A DNA stretch of 64,000 nt from positions 1 to 64,000 of the IMG/VR virus record IMGVR_UViG_3300037189_024986; one strand, given 5' to 3'. Position 1 is the first letter of the stretch. Every line of letters begins with the position of its first letter. Positions 54,538 to 63,272 of this stretch are shown here, in pieces. The notes beneath the pieces are model-generated. The model searched no databases. It worked only from the letters and a program-made list of their open reading frames with translations, and was not told the DNA's origin. Made by a program: the position numbers and the translations under genes. Source of the DNA: a virus.

Positions 54538-55222
54538 AGAGTTCCTTATAGTCATTTTCTATTGTTTGGAATTTATTTCCATTTCCATACTTGCATGGAC
54601 CGGCATAATGAATAAAATTGGAGTTATATCTATTATTCTGTTCGTCAAATTCTCCCAAATCCATTCTGTTGAAGCTATGAGATAAAGATTTAAATGGAAT
54701 TTTGTTCTTGGCTACAGCAAAATTTAAAGCAGTTTGCTCTCCTCCGTCAATGCTAAAGCATTTTTGTGTAAATTGAATTTTTGAAATCAAAGAAAATAGA
54801 TTAACGTGAGGCTTTGAATATAAAACGCACCCAGAATTAAAATACATTTTTCTGTTATCTATCAACGGCCATTCAAAATCTGGACTATAAGTATCAATCC
54901 AGGAGTCCCTTTTCATATGTTCTGCATCGCCGTTTTCATTGAATGCGTATAAATAATTTTCGTCTGGATATTCTTCAAATATATTTTTTGCAGAAGGGGT
55001 AACTAATACGTCTGCATCTAAACATAATACTCTATCATATTCTTCCAAGAGTTCCAAACATTGAAATTTTTCAAAATAGTGATTTATAAAATTATATTTT
55101 TGCCCATTGCACAAAAAGAAAGACAATTGATATTTTTCTGCGTATTTTGCTATAGAATTTAAACAAAATTTATATCTGGAAGGATCTCCAAGAGCCAAGC
55201 TGAATATTGCTAATTTTTTCAT
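54530..55222 (-). CDS. GT8-like glycosyltransferase
   Basis: This 230-residue protein has a GT-A fold with a strong DxD metal site in YDRVLCLDADVLVTP (Asp69, Asp71). A NSGCVLYSKP segment follows, as in GT8 glycosyltransferases, and a GGEQTALNFAVA strand-helix. The C-terminal HYAGPCKYG segment resembles the HxxGxxKPW end of GT8 enzymes. It starts inside the last 53 bases of the GT9-like gene, an unusually long overlap, but the first ATG begins a good LAIFSLALGDPSRY strand, so I keep it. The sugar donor is unknown. Confidence 0.7.
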   Translation of the reverse strand: MKKLAIFSLALGDPSRYKFCLNSIAKYAEKYQLSFFLCNGQKYNFINHYFEKFQCLELLEEYDRVLCLDADVLVTPSAKNIFEEYPDENYLYAFNENGDAEHMKRDSWIDTYSPDFEWPLIDNRKMYFNSGCVLYSKPHVNLFSLISKIQFTQKCFSIDGGEQTALNFAVAKNKIPFKSLSHSFNRMDLGEFDEQNNRYNSNFIHYAGPCKYGNGNKFQTIENDYKELYG

Positions 55223-56210
55223 TATTTATAACTTCTTTTATTATATATTCTGCGAGTAATTTCGGAGATAAATTCTCGCATTCTCTTTTGCATGATTGAG
55301 ATAAATTTTCTCCACCAAAAGCTTCTAAAAAATATGATGGACATTTCTTTCTGCATTCTAAATGCAAATGACTTGGAAAAAATGAATTTCCAAGTTTAAA
55401 AAATTCTACTTTATTAATTAAACACGCTTGAAACAAAACAATGGGCTTATTTCTTATATTAAATGCATGATGTACTCCGCCATCACTCATTATTCCATAA
55501 TCCATAAAATCTACATTCCTTATTAAATTAAAAATGTCTCCTGTGTCTGGGCAATGCTCGTCTCCAATTCCAAAATTTTCTTGAGAAAACTCAAATATTT
55601 TTATTCTAGGATTGGAATATTTTAATGTTTTTACTAGCTCTTTCCATGATTCTAGCCCTTTCATACCATTAAATCTAAACCCTTTTCCATCGCAATGGGG
55701 GTGAGGCGTTGTTTTGCCTGAAAGTTTTGTGGTGGGAACAATTCCTATGTTAATAAAATTAGTATTATTTTCGTATTTTGGCACATTTATTTCTGATAAA
55801 AAGCTTTGTTTTTTATCAAAAAGTAGGTTTTCTAGCCCTAATTGAAGTAGGTAATTCAATGTGATTATATTTGCTGTTGGATGGTTTTCTAAAAGTTCAG
55901 CATTATCTTTCCAGAATGTAAACGTCTTTGGGTGCCAATCTGGATAAATTACCTTTATATTTTCTATTTTCTCATCCGAAAGGGCGTATTGATGATAATT
56001 AACGTATATTTCTTGCTGATTTGGTTCTCTAACCAAGTCTACGTTTTTATCCAATTTAAATATATCTATAAGAAATCCATAAGTGATTACTTCTAGGGTG
56101 CAATCTGGATATACTGATTTTAAAATCTTGGGAACAAAAGTAAAAATTAAACTATCCCCAAGGTTTTTTGGAAATATCCATCTTGGAAAATATAATCGAA
56201 TATTTTTCAT
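55170..56210 (-). CDS. GT9-like (heptosyltransferase-type) glycosyltransferase
   Basis: I chose ATG 56210, which gives the usual four-base overlap with the previous gene and begins directly with the Rossmann strand (KNIRLYFPRWIFPKNLGDSL). An upstream ATG at 56282 would add 24 basic residues. The 346-residue product has the GT9 GDxL start, IFTFVPKILKSVYPDCTLEVITY, then a second Rossmann half with KTFTFW, IKIFEFSQENFGIG, and a SDGGVHHAFNIRNKPIVLFQA segment (the DSGxxHxAxAxGxPxxxLxG motif of GT9). The C-terminus has a Cys-rich LECRKKCPSYF...SCKRECEN stretch, which may bind metal. It belongs to the glycan island. Confidence 0.72.
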   Translation of the reverse strand: MKNIRLYFPRWIFPKNLGDSLIFTFVPKILKSVYPDCTLEVITYGFLIDIFKLDKNVDLVREPNQQEIYVNYHQYALSDEKIENIKVIYPDWHPKTFTFWKDNAELLENHPTANIITLNYLLQLGLENLLFDKKQSFLSEINVPKYENNTNFINIGIVPTTKLSGKTTPHPHCDGKGFRFNGMKGLESWKELVKTLKYSNPRIKIFEFSQENFGIGDEHCPDTGDIFNLIRNVDFMDYGIMSDGGVHHAFNIRNKPIVLFQACLINKVEFFKLGNSFFPSHLHLECRKKCPSYFLEAFGGENLSQSCKRECENLSPKLLAEYIIKEVINNEKISNIQLGSWRSFQI

Positions 56211-57025
56211 TCTATTAACTCTTTTATTCCATTTTTTATATCTATTTTTTGCACAAAACCCATCTTTTTTATCTTTTCGCAATCTAAAACCATATCTTTT
56301 GTCTGTACTATTTTATGGAAATTTGACGCTTCTATAGGAGTAATTTTACTCGTAGACCCTGTTTCTTTTATTATAAAGTCAATAATTTCTCTAAAGTTTT
56401 GTGGAATTCCGCTCCCTATATTTATTATCTGATTGTGGTCTGAATTATTAATACATAAATTGATTGCATTGCATACATCAGAGACATGCATATAATCTCT
56501 TACAAATTGGCCATCATTATATAATTCTATATCTTCTTTATTTTTTATTTTTTTGACAAGATACTGTAACGCATTTTTTTGTTTAGATATTCCTTTGTCA
56601 TTCTTACCGTAAACATTACATAGTCGAAGTATTCTATATTTTATATTAAACGTTGCGCAATAGCTTATAATTAAATCTTCTGCGCATTTTTTTGTTATAC
56701 TATAAAAACCTTTTGGATTACAGCAAAAATCTTCCTTCGCTGGTAAATCAACATTTCCATAAACAAACCAGCTGCTTATAAAATTAAAAGTAATATCTTT
56801 GTCTTTGCAGTGACTTAATACTTTTAATAATTTAATTAAATTTGTATTTACATCTTTGTAGATATCATCGAATACATGATAATTATGAGTGGTGCTAATC
56901 ATGTATAGCACATCTTTAAATAAGGGAATATCGCCTGCCCTGTTGTGTATATGGGTAGACTCAGGGTACAGATTATAATAATTGCTACCTATAAATCCTG
57001 TGCCGCCAAACAAGTCAACTTTCAT
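56207..57025 (-). CDS. NAD-dependent SDR epimerase/dehydratase
   Basis: This 272-residue extended SDR enzyme has a GGTGFIGSN nucleotide-binding loop (7-15), NFISSWFVYGN, the active-site Tyr108 and Lys112 (YSITKK), LRLCNVYG, and DYMHVSDVCNAI. It modifies a nucleotide-linked sugar, probably as an epimerase or keto-reductase. It overlaps the aminotransferase-fold dehydrase by 11 bases, so they probably act one after another: dehydrase removes the 3-OH, then the SDR reduces the 4-keto group. That order is inferred from the way dideoxysugars are made elsewhere. Confidence 0.78.
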   Translation of the reverse strand: MKVDLFGGTGFIGSNYYNLYPESTHIHNRAGDIPLFKDVLYMISTTHNYHVFDDIYKDVNTNLIKLLKVLSHCKDKDITFNFISSWFVYGNVDLPAKEDFCCNPKGFYSITKKCAEDLIISYCATFNIKYRILRLCNVYGKNDKGISKQKNALQYLVKKIKNKEDIELYNDGQFVRDYMHVSDVCNAINLCINNSDHNQIINIGSGIPQNFREIIDFIIKETGSTSKITPIEASNFHKIVQTKDMVLDCEKIKKMGFVQKIDIKNGIKELIE

Positions 57026-58316
57026 ATTTCGACAAAACTTCTTGAATATATTCTATATTTTCTTTTGATATTGTTGGGGAGCATCCGACAAAGAATACTA
57101 AATCCAGAACTTTATTCGATTCTGGATATTTTTTATAATCATCAAGGTGTTTATAGCCTTTATGCATTAGGAGATTGCCTGCAAAATAATTACGGGTCTG
57201 TATACCATTTTTCTCTAAATAATTAACTAGATTGAGCTTTTGAGTCTTATTGTTGCAAATGATAGGTACTCCAAATGGAACCCAATCTGTATCACTCAAG
57301 CATTTTGGAAATCTTATGTCTTTGACGTTGTCTTTGAACACTTTCCATATTTCTAATAAATTATCTGCTCTTTTTTCGCAAATAAAGTCAAGCTTCTTTA
57401 ACTGTTCTATTCCTATTGCCCCTTGCAAGTCTAAAGGTTTTAGATTGTATCCAATTCTATTGAATACATATTTATGGTCAATTATTGTGTCTGGAAAGTC
57501 ACTTAGCCAGTTTGAAAATCTCTTTCCACAAGAGCCATTGGCTAAAAGATTACATGTTCCTACGCACCAGCAATCTCTTCCCCAAGTTCCATAGCTTCTG
57601 GCTAATTGAACAATTTGCTCTATGTCAGAAGATACCATTCCGCCTTCTAAAGTGGTTATTTCATGCGCTGGATAGAAAGAACATGATGAAGCTATAGCAT
57701 ATTCATTTAAATATTTGCCTTTCCATTTTGACCCAAGAGAATCGCAATTATCTAGCAAAAGAGTGATGTCTCCCATTTCGCATATATTTAATAAAACATC
57801 CATGTCTGGTGGATTACCCAATACAGGACTTAAAAATATTGCTTTTGTATTTTTGGTAATTTTGTTTTTTAATTTGTCAAGATCAAAGTTTAAAGTATCC
57901 CATTCAATATCTATAAATACTGGTTTCAGTCCATTTTGAACTATTGAAGATACTGTCGTTGGGAATCCCACCGCAGAAACAATAATTTCATCTCCGTCTT
58001 GCCATTTAAAATATTCTTTGCAAGCGGCAATTAAAAGTAAATTTGCTGAACTCCCGCTATTGGTAAAAAATGAGAACTTTTGATTTGTCTTTTTTCCAAA
58101 TTCTTTTTCAAATTGGGCGCATGTTTCTCCAGAGCTTGACCATTTTCCAAATAACAAAGCTTCGATTGCTGCCGCCATTTCATTCTCATCAAAAAATGCT
58201 CCTGAATAATAAACTTTATTCTTTGGAGCATTCAGATTATGGCAAAACTTTGGAAGATTTCCATGTTCTTCCTGTAGTTTTAATATGAAATTTTTTATGA
58301 CTTCTCTTTTATCCAT
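57015..58316 (-). CDS. E1/RfbH-like PLP and [2Fe-2S] hexulose 3-dehydrase
   Basis: This 433-residue protein belongs to the DegT/DnrJ/EryC1 aspartate-aminotransferase-fold family. The usual PLP lysine is replaced by His218 in YPAHEITTLEGG, the same change as in E1 (His220) and ColD, which remove a 3-hydroxyl and do not transfer an amino group. It also has the E1 iron-sulfur cysteines: Cys191, Cys249 and Cys251 with the same X57 and X1 spacings as E1, plus Cys255 and Cys263. Asp189 is the PLP-ring ligand. This predicts a CDP-4-keto-6-deoxyhexose 3-dehydrase, a step toward 3,6-dideoxyhexoses. No E3-type reductase gene is seen in the window, and whether the nucleotide is CDP or GDP is open. Confidence 0.85.
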   Translation of the reverse strand: MDKREVIKNFILKLQEEHGNLPKFCHNLNAPKNKVYYSGAFFDENEMAAAIEALLFGKWSSSGETCAQFEKEFGKKTNQKFSFFTNSGSSANLLLIAACKEYFKWQDGDEIIVSAVGFPTTVSSIVQNGLKPVFIDIEWDTLNFDLDKLKNKITKNTKAIFLSPVLGNPPDMDVLLNICEMGDITLLLDNCDSLGSKWKGKYLNEYAIASSCSFYPAHEITTLEGGMVSSDIEQIVQLARSYGTWGRDCWCVGTCNLLANGSCGKRFSNWLSDFPDTIIDHKYVFNRIGYNLKPLDLQGAIGIEQLKKLDFICEKRADNLLEIWKVFKDNVKDIRFPKCLSDTDWVPFGVPIICNNKTQKLNLVNYLEKNGIQTRNYFAGNLLMHKGYKHLDDYKKYPESNKVLDLVFFVGCSPTISKENIEYIQEVLSKYES

Positions 58317-58330
58317 AATTTATTATTGTT

Positions 58331-59056
58331 TTATCTATTAAATCCAATTTTATCGTGATTAACAAGGAATTTTAGATATATTTTTTCTGCCCCTTTGTTT
58401 ATTTTCTCTGAATATTCTGGACTTCTGTTCTCATAATCATAAGTATAATTAACCAAAAGCTTTGGAATATTATAAAATTGATAATGTTTCACTGCTCTGC
58501 TAAATAAATCATAATCTTCGCTAACACAAGAATCGTCATATCCCCCGCATTTAGTCAATATTCTTTTGTTAAAAATTAAAGATGGGTGAGCCATTGGGTT
58601 GTTTCCAATATGATAACTGTGAAGAATTTGTTCGTGTGTTTCTGGATAAAAAACTTCTTTGACCCCATCTTTTGTATGAAAGAACATGCCTGTTCCGCAA
58701 ACATCAATTTTATTTTCAATGACGAATGGCAGTTGAATTTCTATCTTATTTAATAGCCATTCATCATCACAGTCAAGAATTGAAAAATAATCACAATCAG
58801 TGATTTTCATTGCTGTAAAAAGACTAGTATTTCTTCCTGCCACTAATCCTTTTTCTGGGCTTTTTGCATAAATTATATTTTCATACTCCGATACAACTTC
58901 TAAAAGGTTGTCTGTCGAGGCGAGATCATTTACTATAACTATTTTATAATCAAACATACCCTTTTTAAAGGCTGTTTGATTAACTATAGAATCAAGAGCT
59001 TTTTTTATTATTCCTGCTCCGTTTTTCACCGTCATTAAGATTGCAATTGTTTCCAT
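58331..59056 (-). CDS. GT2 glycosyltransferase
   Basis: This 241-residue protein is a GT-A family 2 enzyme. It starts with IAILMTVKNGAGIIKKALDS and NQT, then VIVNDLASTDN, GLVAGRNTSLFTA and the metal-binding SILDCDDEW (Asp95, Asp97, Asp98). In the second half, CGGYDDSCVSEDYDLFSR matches the acidic catalytic region (the ED of GT2). The order of motifs is complete. It precedes the dehydrase gene by 14 bases. It likely adds one residue to the island's glycan; donor unknown. Confidence 0.82.
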   Translation of the reverse strand: METIAILMTVKNGAGIIKKALDSIVNQTAFKKGMFDYKIVIVNDLASTDNLLEVVSEYENIIYAKSPEKGLVAGRNTSLFTAMKITDCDYFSILDCDDEWLLNKIEIQLPFVIENKIDVCGTGMFFHTKDGVKEVFYPETHEQILHSYHIGNNPMAHPSLIFNKRILTKCGGYDDSCVSEDYDLFSRAVKHYQFYNIPKLLVNYTYDYENRSPEYSEKINKGAEKIYLKFLVNHDKIGFNR

Positions 59057-59059
59057 TTT

Positions 59060-59668
59060 TTATAATAGTTCGTCTAATTTAAAGTCTTTTCTTTTAAAAA
59101 TCGCGCAAAACACTCCTTCGCTATCGTAAATGTTATGAAGATTTAAATAACAAAAAAAGTCAAAATTGTTCTTGGAAAAAGTCTTTACCCACGTTTTTTT
59201 ACATTTCCTATTTATGTGCGTTGGATCTTTTTCTGAGATTTCCAATACAAATTTTGCGTTATCTTCAAGCGGGACAGGTATTCTTACGAGAACAAAATTA
59301 GATTTTAAATTGGTTAAAATTTCATCGACTTCCTTCTCTGGAATATGCTCTAAAACATCTAAAAAGAAAACAAGATTTTGCTGAGGTATATTTTTTGGGT
59401 CAAAAACAGTAAAACCCTTTGATTCTGTGACTGACCTTGCCCAATTTGATATTTCTACTCCATGGATTTTATTATAACCAATCTGTTTAAATCCCTGCAT
59501 TAAAAAACCGACGGCACAACCATAATCAAGAATTGGTTGATTTTTAAAATCAAGACCCATGCTATCAAAAAAAGAATCTATTTCTCTTGCAAGCTTGGCA
59601 TATCTTTGGCCTCTAGAAAGATAATTTTTATAATTATTTGTCTCGTAGTATTCTTTTTCAAAGTTCAT
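59060..59668 (-). CDS. SAM-dependent methyltransferase, class I
   Basis: This 202-residue protein has motif I ILDYGCAVGFLMQGF (46-60), the HGVEISNWARSV segment (motif II, Glu contacting ribose), and FFLDVLEHIPEKEVD, where the post-I region holds the L-x-H-x-x-P-type pattern of sugar methyltransferases. It most likely methylates a sugar of the glycan or an intermediate. The N-terminal EKEYYETNNYKNY helix is typical of the Methyltransf_23 group. The stop and next start are four bases apart, and it overlaps the radical SAM gene by four. Confidence 0.78.
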   Translation of the reverse strand: MNFEKEYYETNNYKNYLSRGQRYAKLAREIDSFFDSMGLDFKNQPILDYGCAVGFLMQGFKQIGYNKIHGVEISNWARSVTESKGFTVFDPKNIPQQNLVFFLDVLEHIPEKEVDEILTNLKSNFVLVRIPVPLEDNAKFVLEISEKDPTHINRKCKKTWVKTFSKNNFDFFCYLNLHNIYDSEGVFCAIFKRKDFKLDELL

Positions 59669-60771
59669 GGGAAGTTTTTGTCTGGCATATCATTACATAC
59701 GGTATGCAATAGTTTATTATTAAATTTATAATAGCAGTATTTACAAGTACTTTCCCAATTTTCGCCATTATTATTTTTTATTTCGTATGGGAAACCTTTT
59801 TCTTTAAAGTTTTCGTTTATTTTATTCCATGTGACAATAATGTCTTCAACCTTGCATAAAGAATAGTCTAAATCATAATTTCTTTTATTCAAAACATGAC
59901 TTGTGCATGTATAGACATGGTATTCATTTTTGCCATGTGGGTCTGGGGCAACATAGGGGCGAATCATTCCTACATAGCATCCATCATTAAATGGAGAGTC
60001 ATCATATCCAATGTCTTTGATAAAGATTTTATTAAATTTGTCTACTTCATCAATCGTTTCTTGAAATTCCTGTCTTACACTTGCGTTGTTTCCTTTTATT
60101 AAGCAATTTCCTGCTATTCTAACGAATTTAATTTCTGGATTCAATTCAAGGACTTTTGCAATTCTTCTAATTGTCTCTGCGTTCGTGGGCGTATATTTCT
60201 TTCCAATTCTTGTTCCTGTTCCAGATTCTTCATCATAAATAATGTAAGAAAGACCCATTTTATTGGCTGGAAAAGAACAAAAGTCATAGTCTTCTGGATT
60301 AAATCCTTCGTCTAGCTTAATTAAACTTATTCTTATCCAAGAAATTTTATCAAAGTTTTCTTTTTTAATTTTGTTTAGTTTTAGGGTATTAGTAATTATT
60401 CCAATAAAATAACCAAGTTCATTTGCATATTCTATGATTGAATTAATATCATCACCTGTGTCTTTGTCTCTATAAATCAAAGGCTCTCCTCCGCCGGTTA
60501 TTTCTACGCTTTTTGCACCCAGCAACTTGAAATCTCTTAGAGTTTGCTTTATTTTTTCAAATGGCATATAGCTCTTAAGTGGTCTTTCTGCAACCGAGCA
60601 AAATGGGCAACCGCTTGAGCAAGCCTCAATTGGCGCGAGTTGAATAGTTATAGGTTTAAAAGTTCTATCTTTTTGAATTGAATGCAGAACGTCTGTATGT
60701 TGAAGAAGCTTATCTCCCCAAGTGCTGTATTTTTGGGTAAGGTCTTGATGTTTTTTTGTTTTGTTTTCCAT
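59665..60771 (-). CDS. Radical SAM enzyme with SPASM-like C-terminus
   Basis: This 368-residue protein has the radical SAM iron-sulfur motif CSSGCPFC (Cys51, Cys55, Cys58) in the standard position, a VEITGGGEPL segment (the GGE motif for SAM binding), and a TIM-barrel pattern. The last third has several cysteines (DGCYVG, VYTCTS, YSLCKV, ESTCKYCYY, HTVC), as in SPASM or twitch domains that hold an extra cluster. Radical SAM enzymes carry out hard radical reactions, for example deoxygenation, epimerisation or methylation. Its place between a methyltransferase and a glycosyltransferase suggests sugar modification. The substrate cannot be read from the sequence. Confidence 0.82.
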   Translation of the reverse strand: MENKTKKHQDLTQKYSTWGDKLLQHTDVLHSIQKDRTFKPITIQLAPIEACSSGCPFCSVAERPLKSYMPFEKIKQTLRDFKLLGAKSVEITGGGEPLIYRDKDTGDDINSIIEYANELGYFIGIITNTLKLNKIKKENFDKISWIRISLIKLDEGFNPEDYDFCSFPANKMGLSYIIYDEESGTGTRIGKKYTPTNAETIRRIAKVLELNPEIKFVRIAGNCLIKGNNASVRQEFQETIDEVDKFNKIFIKDIGYDDSPFNDGCYVGMIRPYVAPDPHGKNEYHVYTCTSHVLNKRNYDLDYSLCKVEDIIVTWNKINENFKEKGFPYEIKNNNGENWESTCKYCYYKFNNKLLHTVCNDMPDKNFP

Positions 60772-60774
60772 ATT

Positions 60775-61569
60775 CTATTTTATTAGATAAGCAAATTTAT
60801 CTCTATTTTTCATTACATAACTCGGTAGGCCAATTGAATCGTCTTTAACGATATGAAATCCATTTCTATCATAAGGGTCTCTCAATGAGTCTCTTCTTTC
60901 TTTTATTTTCTCGACAGACAGGTATTCTGGAGAATGATACTCGCTATGAGAGCTTGCGAGCATTTTATAAGCAATTTGATTTTCATCTCCTAAATGAGAA
61001 AAATGCCAGCCAGAATTGTAAATTCTATTAAGATGGTCTTTTGATTGCCTTACGTCATTAAAGTTTTTATTTTTTAAATTTTTATATCTATCGCAAACAA
61101 CAGAAGGAAACCAATAATGATTATCTGGAGACAATATCGGAGTATTCATATACCAGAAAAATCCTCTTAGAGTTAAAACGCATGGGAAAGTTTTAAGTTC
61201 TGATACGGATTTTGCCGTAGGAATTTCATCTAAATCAGAAAACATAATGATATCTTCGTCATCGCAATGAGCCAAGGCATTTTTTACCGCATCTCTTTGA
61301 AGAAACATTAATGAATGCCTATGTTCGTCACCTTTGTTATAAAATTCTGAAGAAGGGTTCTGCAAACCTTTCTCAAGTTTTAAATAAATAATCTTATCTT
61401 TGTATTTTTGATATATTTCTGAATTTTCAAGATAGAATGGCTTTTTTACATTAGAAACAGTAATATCTGATTCGCAAATAACAAATTTATCAACTACATC
61501 TTTTAGTTCTTCAATTCTTATTTCTAAAATGTGGGTTTCGTTTAAAAAGTTAAAACAATCGTAAATCAT
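60775..61569 (-). CDS. GT17-like glycosyltransferase
   Basis: This 264-residue protein matches family GT17 (beta-1,4-N-acetylglucosaminyltransferase III type): MIYDCFNFLNETHILEIRIEEL and VVDKFVICESDIT at the N-terminus, then LQRDAVKNAL, IIMFSDLDEIPT (Asp112, Asp114, Glu115 as metal site), and WHFSHLGDENQIAYKM with SHSEY. All landmarks are in the family order and the length is close to bacterial members. It adds a sugar, often GlcNAc, to an oligosaccharide or protein glycan. The acceptor is unknown. It is four bases from each neighbour. Confidence 0.82.
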   Translation of the reverse strand: MIYDCFNFLNETHILEIRIEELKDVVDKFVICESDITVSNVKKPFYLENSEIYQKYKDKIIYLKLEKGLQNPSSEFYNKGDEHRHSLMFLQRDAVKNALAHCDDEDIIMFSDLDEIPTAKSVSELKTFPCVLTLRGFFWYMNTPILSPDNHYWFPSVVCDRYKNLKNKNFNDVRQSKDHLNRIYNSGWHFSHLGDENQIAYKMLASSHSEYHSPEYLSVEKIKERRDSLRDPYDRNGFHIVKDDSIGLPSYVMKNRDKFAYLIK

Positions 61570-61573
61570 ATTT

Positions 61574-62416
61574 TTATTCAGTTATGATGTTCCAAAAATC
61601 AAATGATGCAGTATTGCATTTATTTAAAAACTCTTTCATTCCGAGTCTTTTCATTTCATGGATACATCCTATCTTATCATTAATCATCATTTCCATTCCT
61701 GATAAAGCTGCCTCTCCTGCGGCTCTACAAAAGGGTTCATCTATTCTAGGGAAATATATAAAAGTTTTATATTTATTATATAGTTCGGGCATCTTTTCGT
61801 GAGATACTTTTCCAAGGAATTCTATATTTGGAATGCTTGTGGCTAAATGTTCAAAAATCTTTTCTCCCCATCCAGCGACGACAAATTGTATTTGCGGATT
61901 ATCTATAGCGTATCTAAAAAAGTCAAAAGTGCCTTTGAATTCGTGCATGAATCCAACGTAAAGGACTTTATCTTCCCTATTATTCTTATTATCAAAAAAG
62001 ATAGATGAATCTATTGGGTCTGGAACTATTCTAACGTTAATAAAATAATCTCCGTAATGATTTTTAAATAAATTATAATGATATTCAGTTAGGAAGAATG
62101 CATTTTTGCAGCTTGTGTAAAGCTGATGTCTTTTAGACTGAGAAAGATATCTATTCATATCATGCTCGACTCTTGAATGAGCTTTTGCAGAAGATAAATA
62201 ATCAATTATAAATGGATATTTCTGGTTTAAAAATTCAAGATTTGCAGAAATCACATGGTCGTAAGAGTTTTTAAGCAATTCTGGGTCTGAATCACAAGTA
62301 AAATGAGTTATATTTAAACCCATCTGCCTTCCCTTTTTAATAATAATATCATCGCTTCTTTGAGCGCCTCCAGGACTATGCAAGATTGAAAAATCAGAAA
62401 CCCAAAGAATGTTCAT
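61574..62416 (-). CDS. GT4 glycosyltransferase, compact
   Basis: This 280-residue GT-B enzyme is short for the family. It starts with the acceptor-side MNILWVSDFSILHSPGGAQRS motif, has VRIVPDPIDSSIFF and KVLYVGFMHEFKGTFDF, then FVVAGWGE and the donor-site FPRIDEPFCRAAGEAALSGM, corresponding to the E-x7-E motif of GT4 (Glu and Glu spaced normally). The typical C-terminal helices are reduced. It is predicted to be active; donor unknown. It sits in the middle of the glycan island with short gaps to neighbours. Confidence 0.82.
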   Translation of the reverse strand: MNILWVSDFSILHSPGGAQRSDDIIIKKGRQMGLNITHFTCDSDPELLKNSYDHVISANLEFLNQKYPFIIDYLSSAKAHSRVEHDMNRYLSQSKRHQLYTSCKNAFFLTEYHYNLFKNHYGDYFINVRIVPDPIDSSIFFDNKNNREDKVLYVGFMHEFKGTFDFFRYAIDNPQIQFVVAGWGEKIFEHLATSIPNIEFLGKVSHEKMPELYNKYKTFIYFPRIDEPFCRAAGEAALSGMEMMINDKIGCIHEMKRLGMKEFLNKCNTASFDFWNIITE

Positions 62417-62426
62417 ATTTTATATA

Positions 62427-63272
62427 TTATCTATTCCACGAAATAGCGTGGTTTTTAATTAGACCATCATTCTTGTCTATATATTCAAAAATAAATTCTA
62501 TTTGTGGTATATTGGTACTCTTTGCTTCCCTGAGTTTTCCAAAAAGATCTTTTAATGATACTGTTTTGGGTATATTTATTTCTGCGAGTTGCTGTTTTAA
62601 GGCAGAGTATCCTGTAACTTTCTTAATATAAATATGTGACTTAGATTGTTTTAATAATTTAAATATTTGAGTAAAAAATATATCATTCTGACTCTTTGTA
62701 TAAGAAGTTAGATTTCCAAATCTAACAGATTTAAATGCCACTGCGCCATCAAAATAATCTAATCCAAAATTAAAAACATCATCGCATTCAAATTTTATTC
62801 CATCTTCATCTAAGAAATACCCATAAAAAGTAAAAATTTCTTCATTAGCTTTTATATCTTTTGAGGCAGTAAATATAAATGTTTTATCTTTTATTTTCCA
62901 CTCAGCATTGTTTCCGCTGTTTGAAGTATTGTAGATTGGTCCAAATCCCAATGGTAAAACTGTATAAACTACTTCTTCTCCATCTGGATGATATTTTGGC
63001 ATCCATTTAAAATAATAATCTTCCGCATCTTTAAAACCAAGATTCTTTCGAAGATTTTCTATGAATTTTTCTTTTGGATGAAGAAGGTTTTGAGATTTTA
63101 ATGTATCAATAATTGGCTTTAAAGATAATACTTGCTGTGGGAGAACAATAAATGGCGACTCTTCTAGCGTCTCTCCATTTTGAATATCCTCTTTTGCAAA
63201 TACCCCAAATCCTTCTATTGGAGAATTTCTTACTTCTATTTTAGATGAGAAAATCAGTTTGTTTTTTTGCAT
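62427..63272 (-). CDS. SET-domain protein, putative lysine methyltransferase
   Basis: This 281-residue protein carries a SET domain: IEGFGVFAKEDIQNGETLEES at about 19-39 (the GxGVFA and xGE motifs), LPLGFGPIYNTSNSGNNAEW (in place of the NHSxxxN region) and FTASKDIKANEEIFTFYGY (GEEI-x-x-x-Y). Residues about 190-281 form a helical end of unknown role. SET enzymes usually methylate lysines in proteins using S-adenosylmethionine; phage members could modify host or phage proteins. The motif where the active-site His should be is altered (Asn-Thr-Ser), so activity is uncertain. It overlaps the next upstream gene by 32 bases. Confidence 0.7.
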   Translation of the reverse strand: MQKNKLIFSSKIEVRNSPIEGFGVFAKEDIQNGETLEESPFIVLPQQVLSLKPIIDTLKSQNLLHPKEKFIENLRKNLGFKDAEDYYFKWMPKYHPDGEEVVYTVLPLGFGPIYNTSNSGNNAEWKIKDKTFIFTASKDIKANEEIFTFYGYFLDEDGIKFECDDVFNFGLDYFDGAVAFKSVRFGNLTSYTKSQNDIFFTQIFKLLKQSKSHIYIKKVTGYSALKQQLAEINIPKTVSLKDLFGKLREAKSTNIPQIEFIFEYIDKNDGLIKNHAISWNR

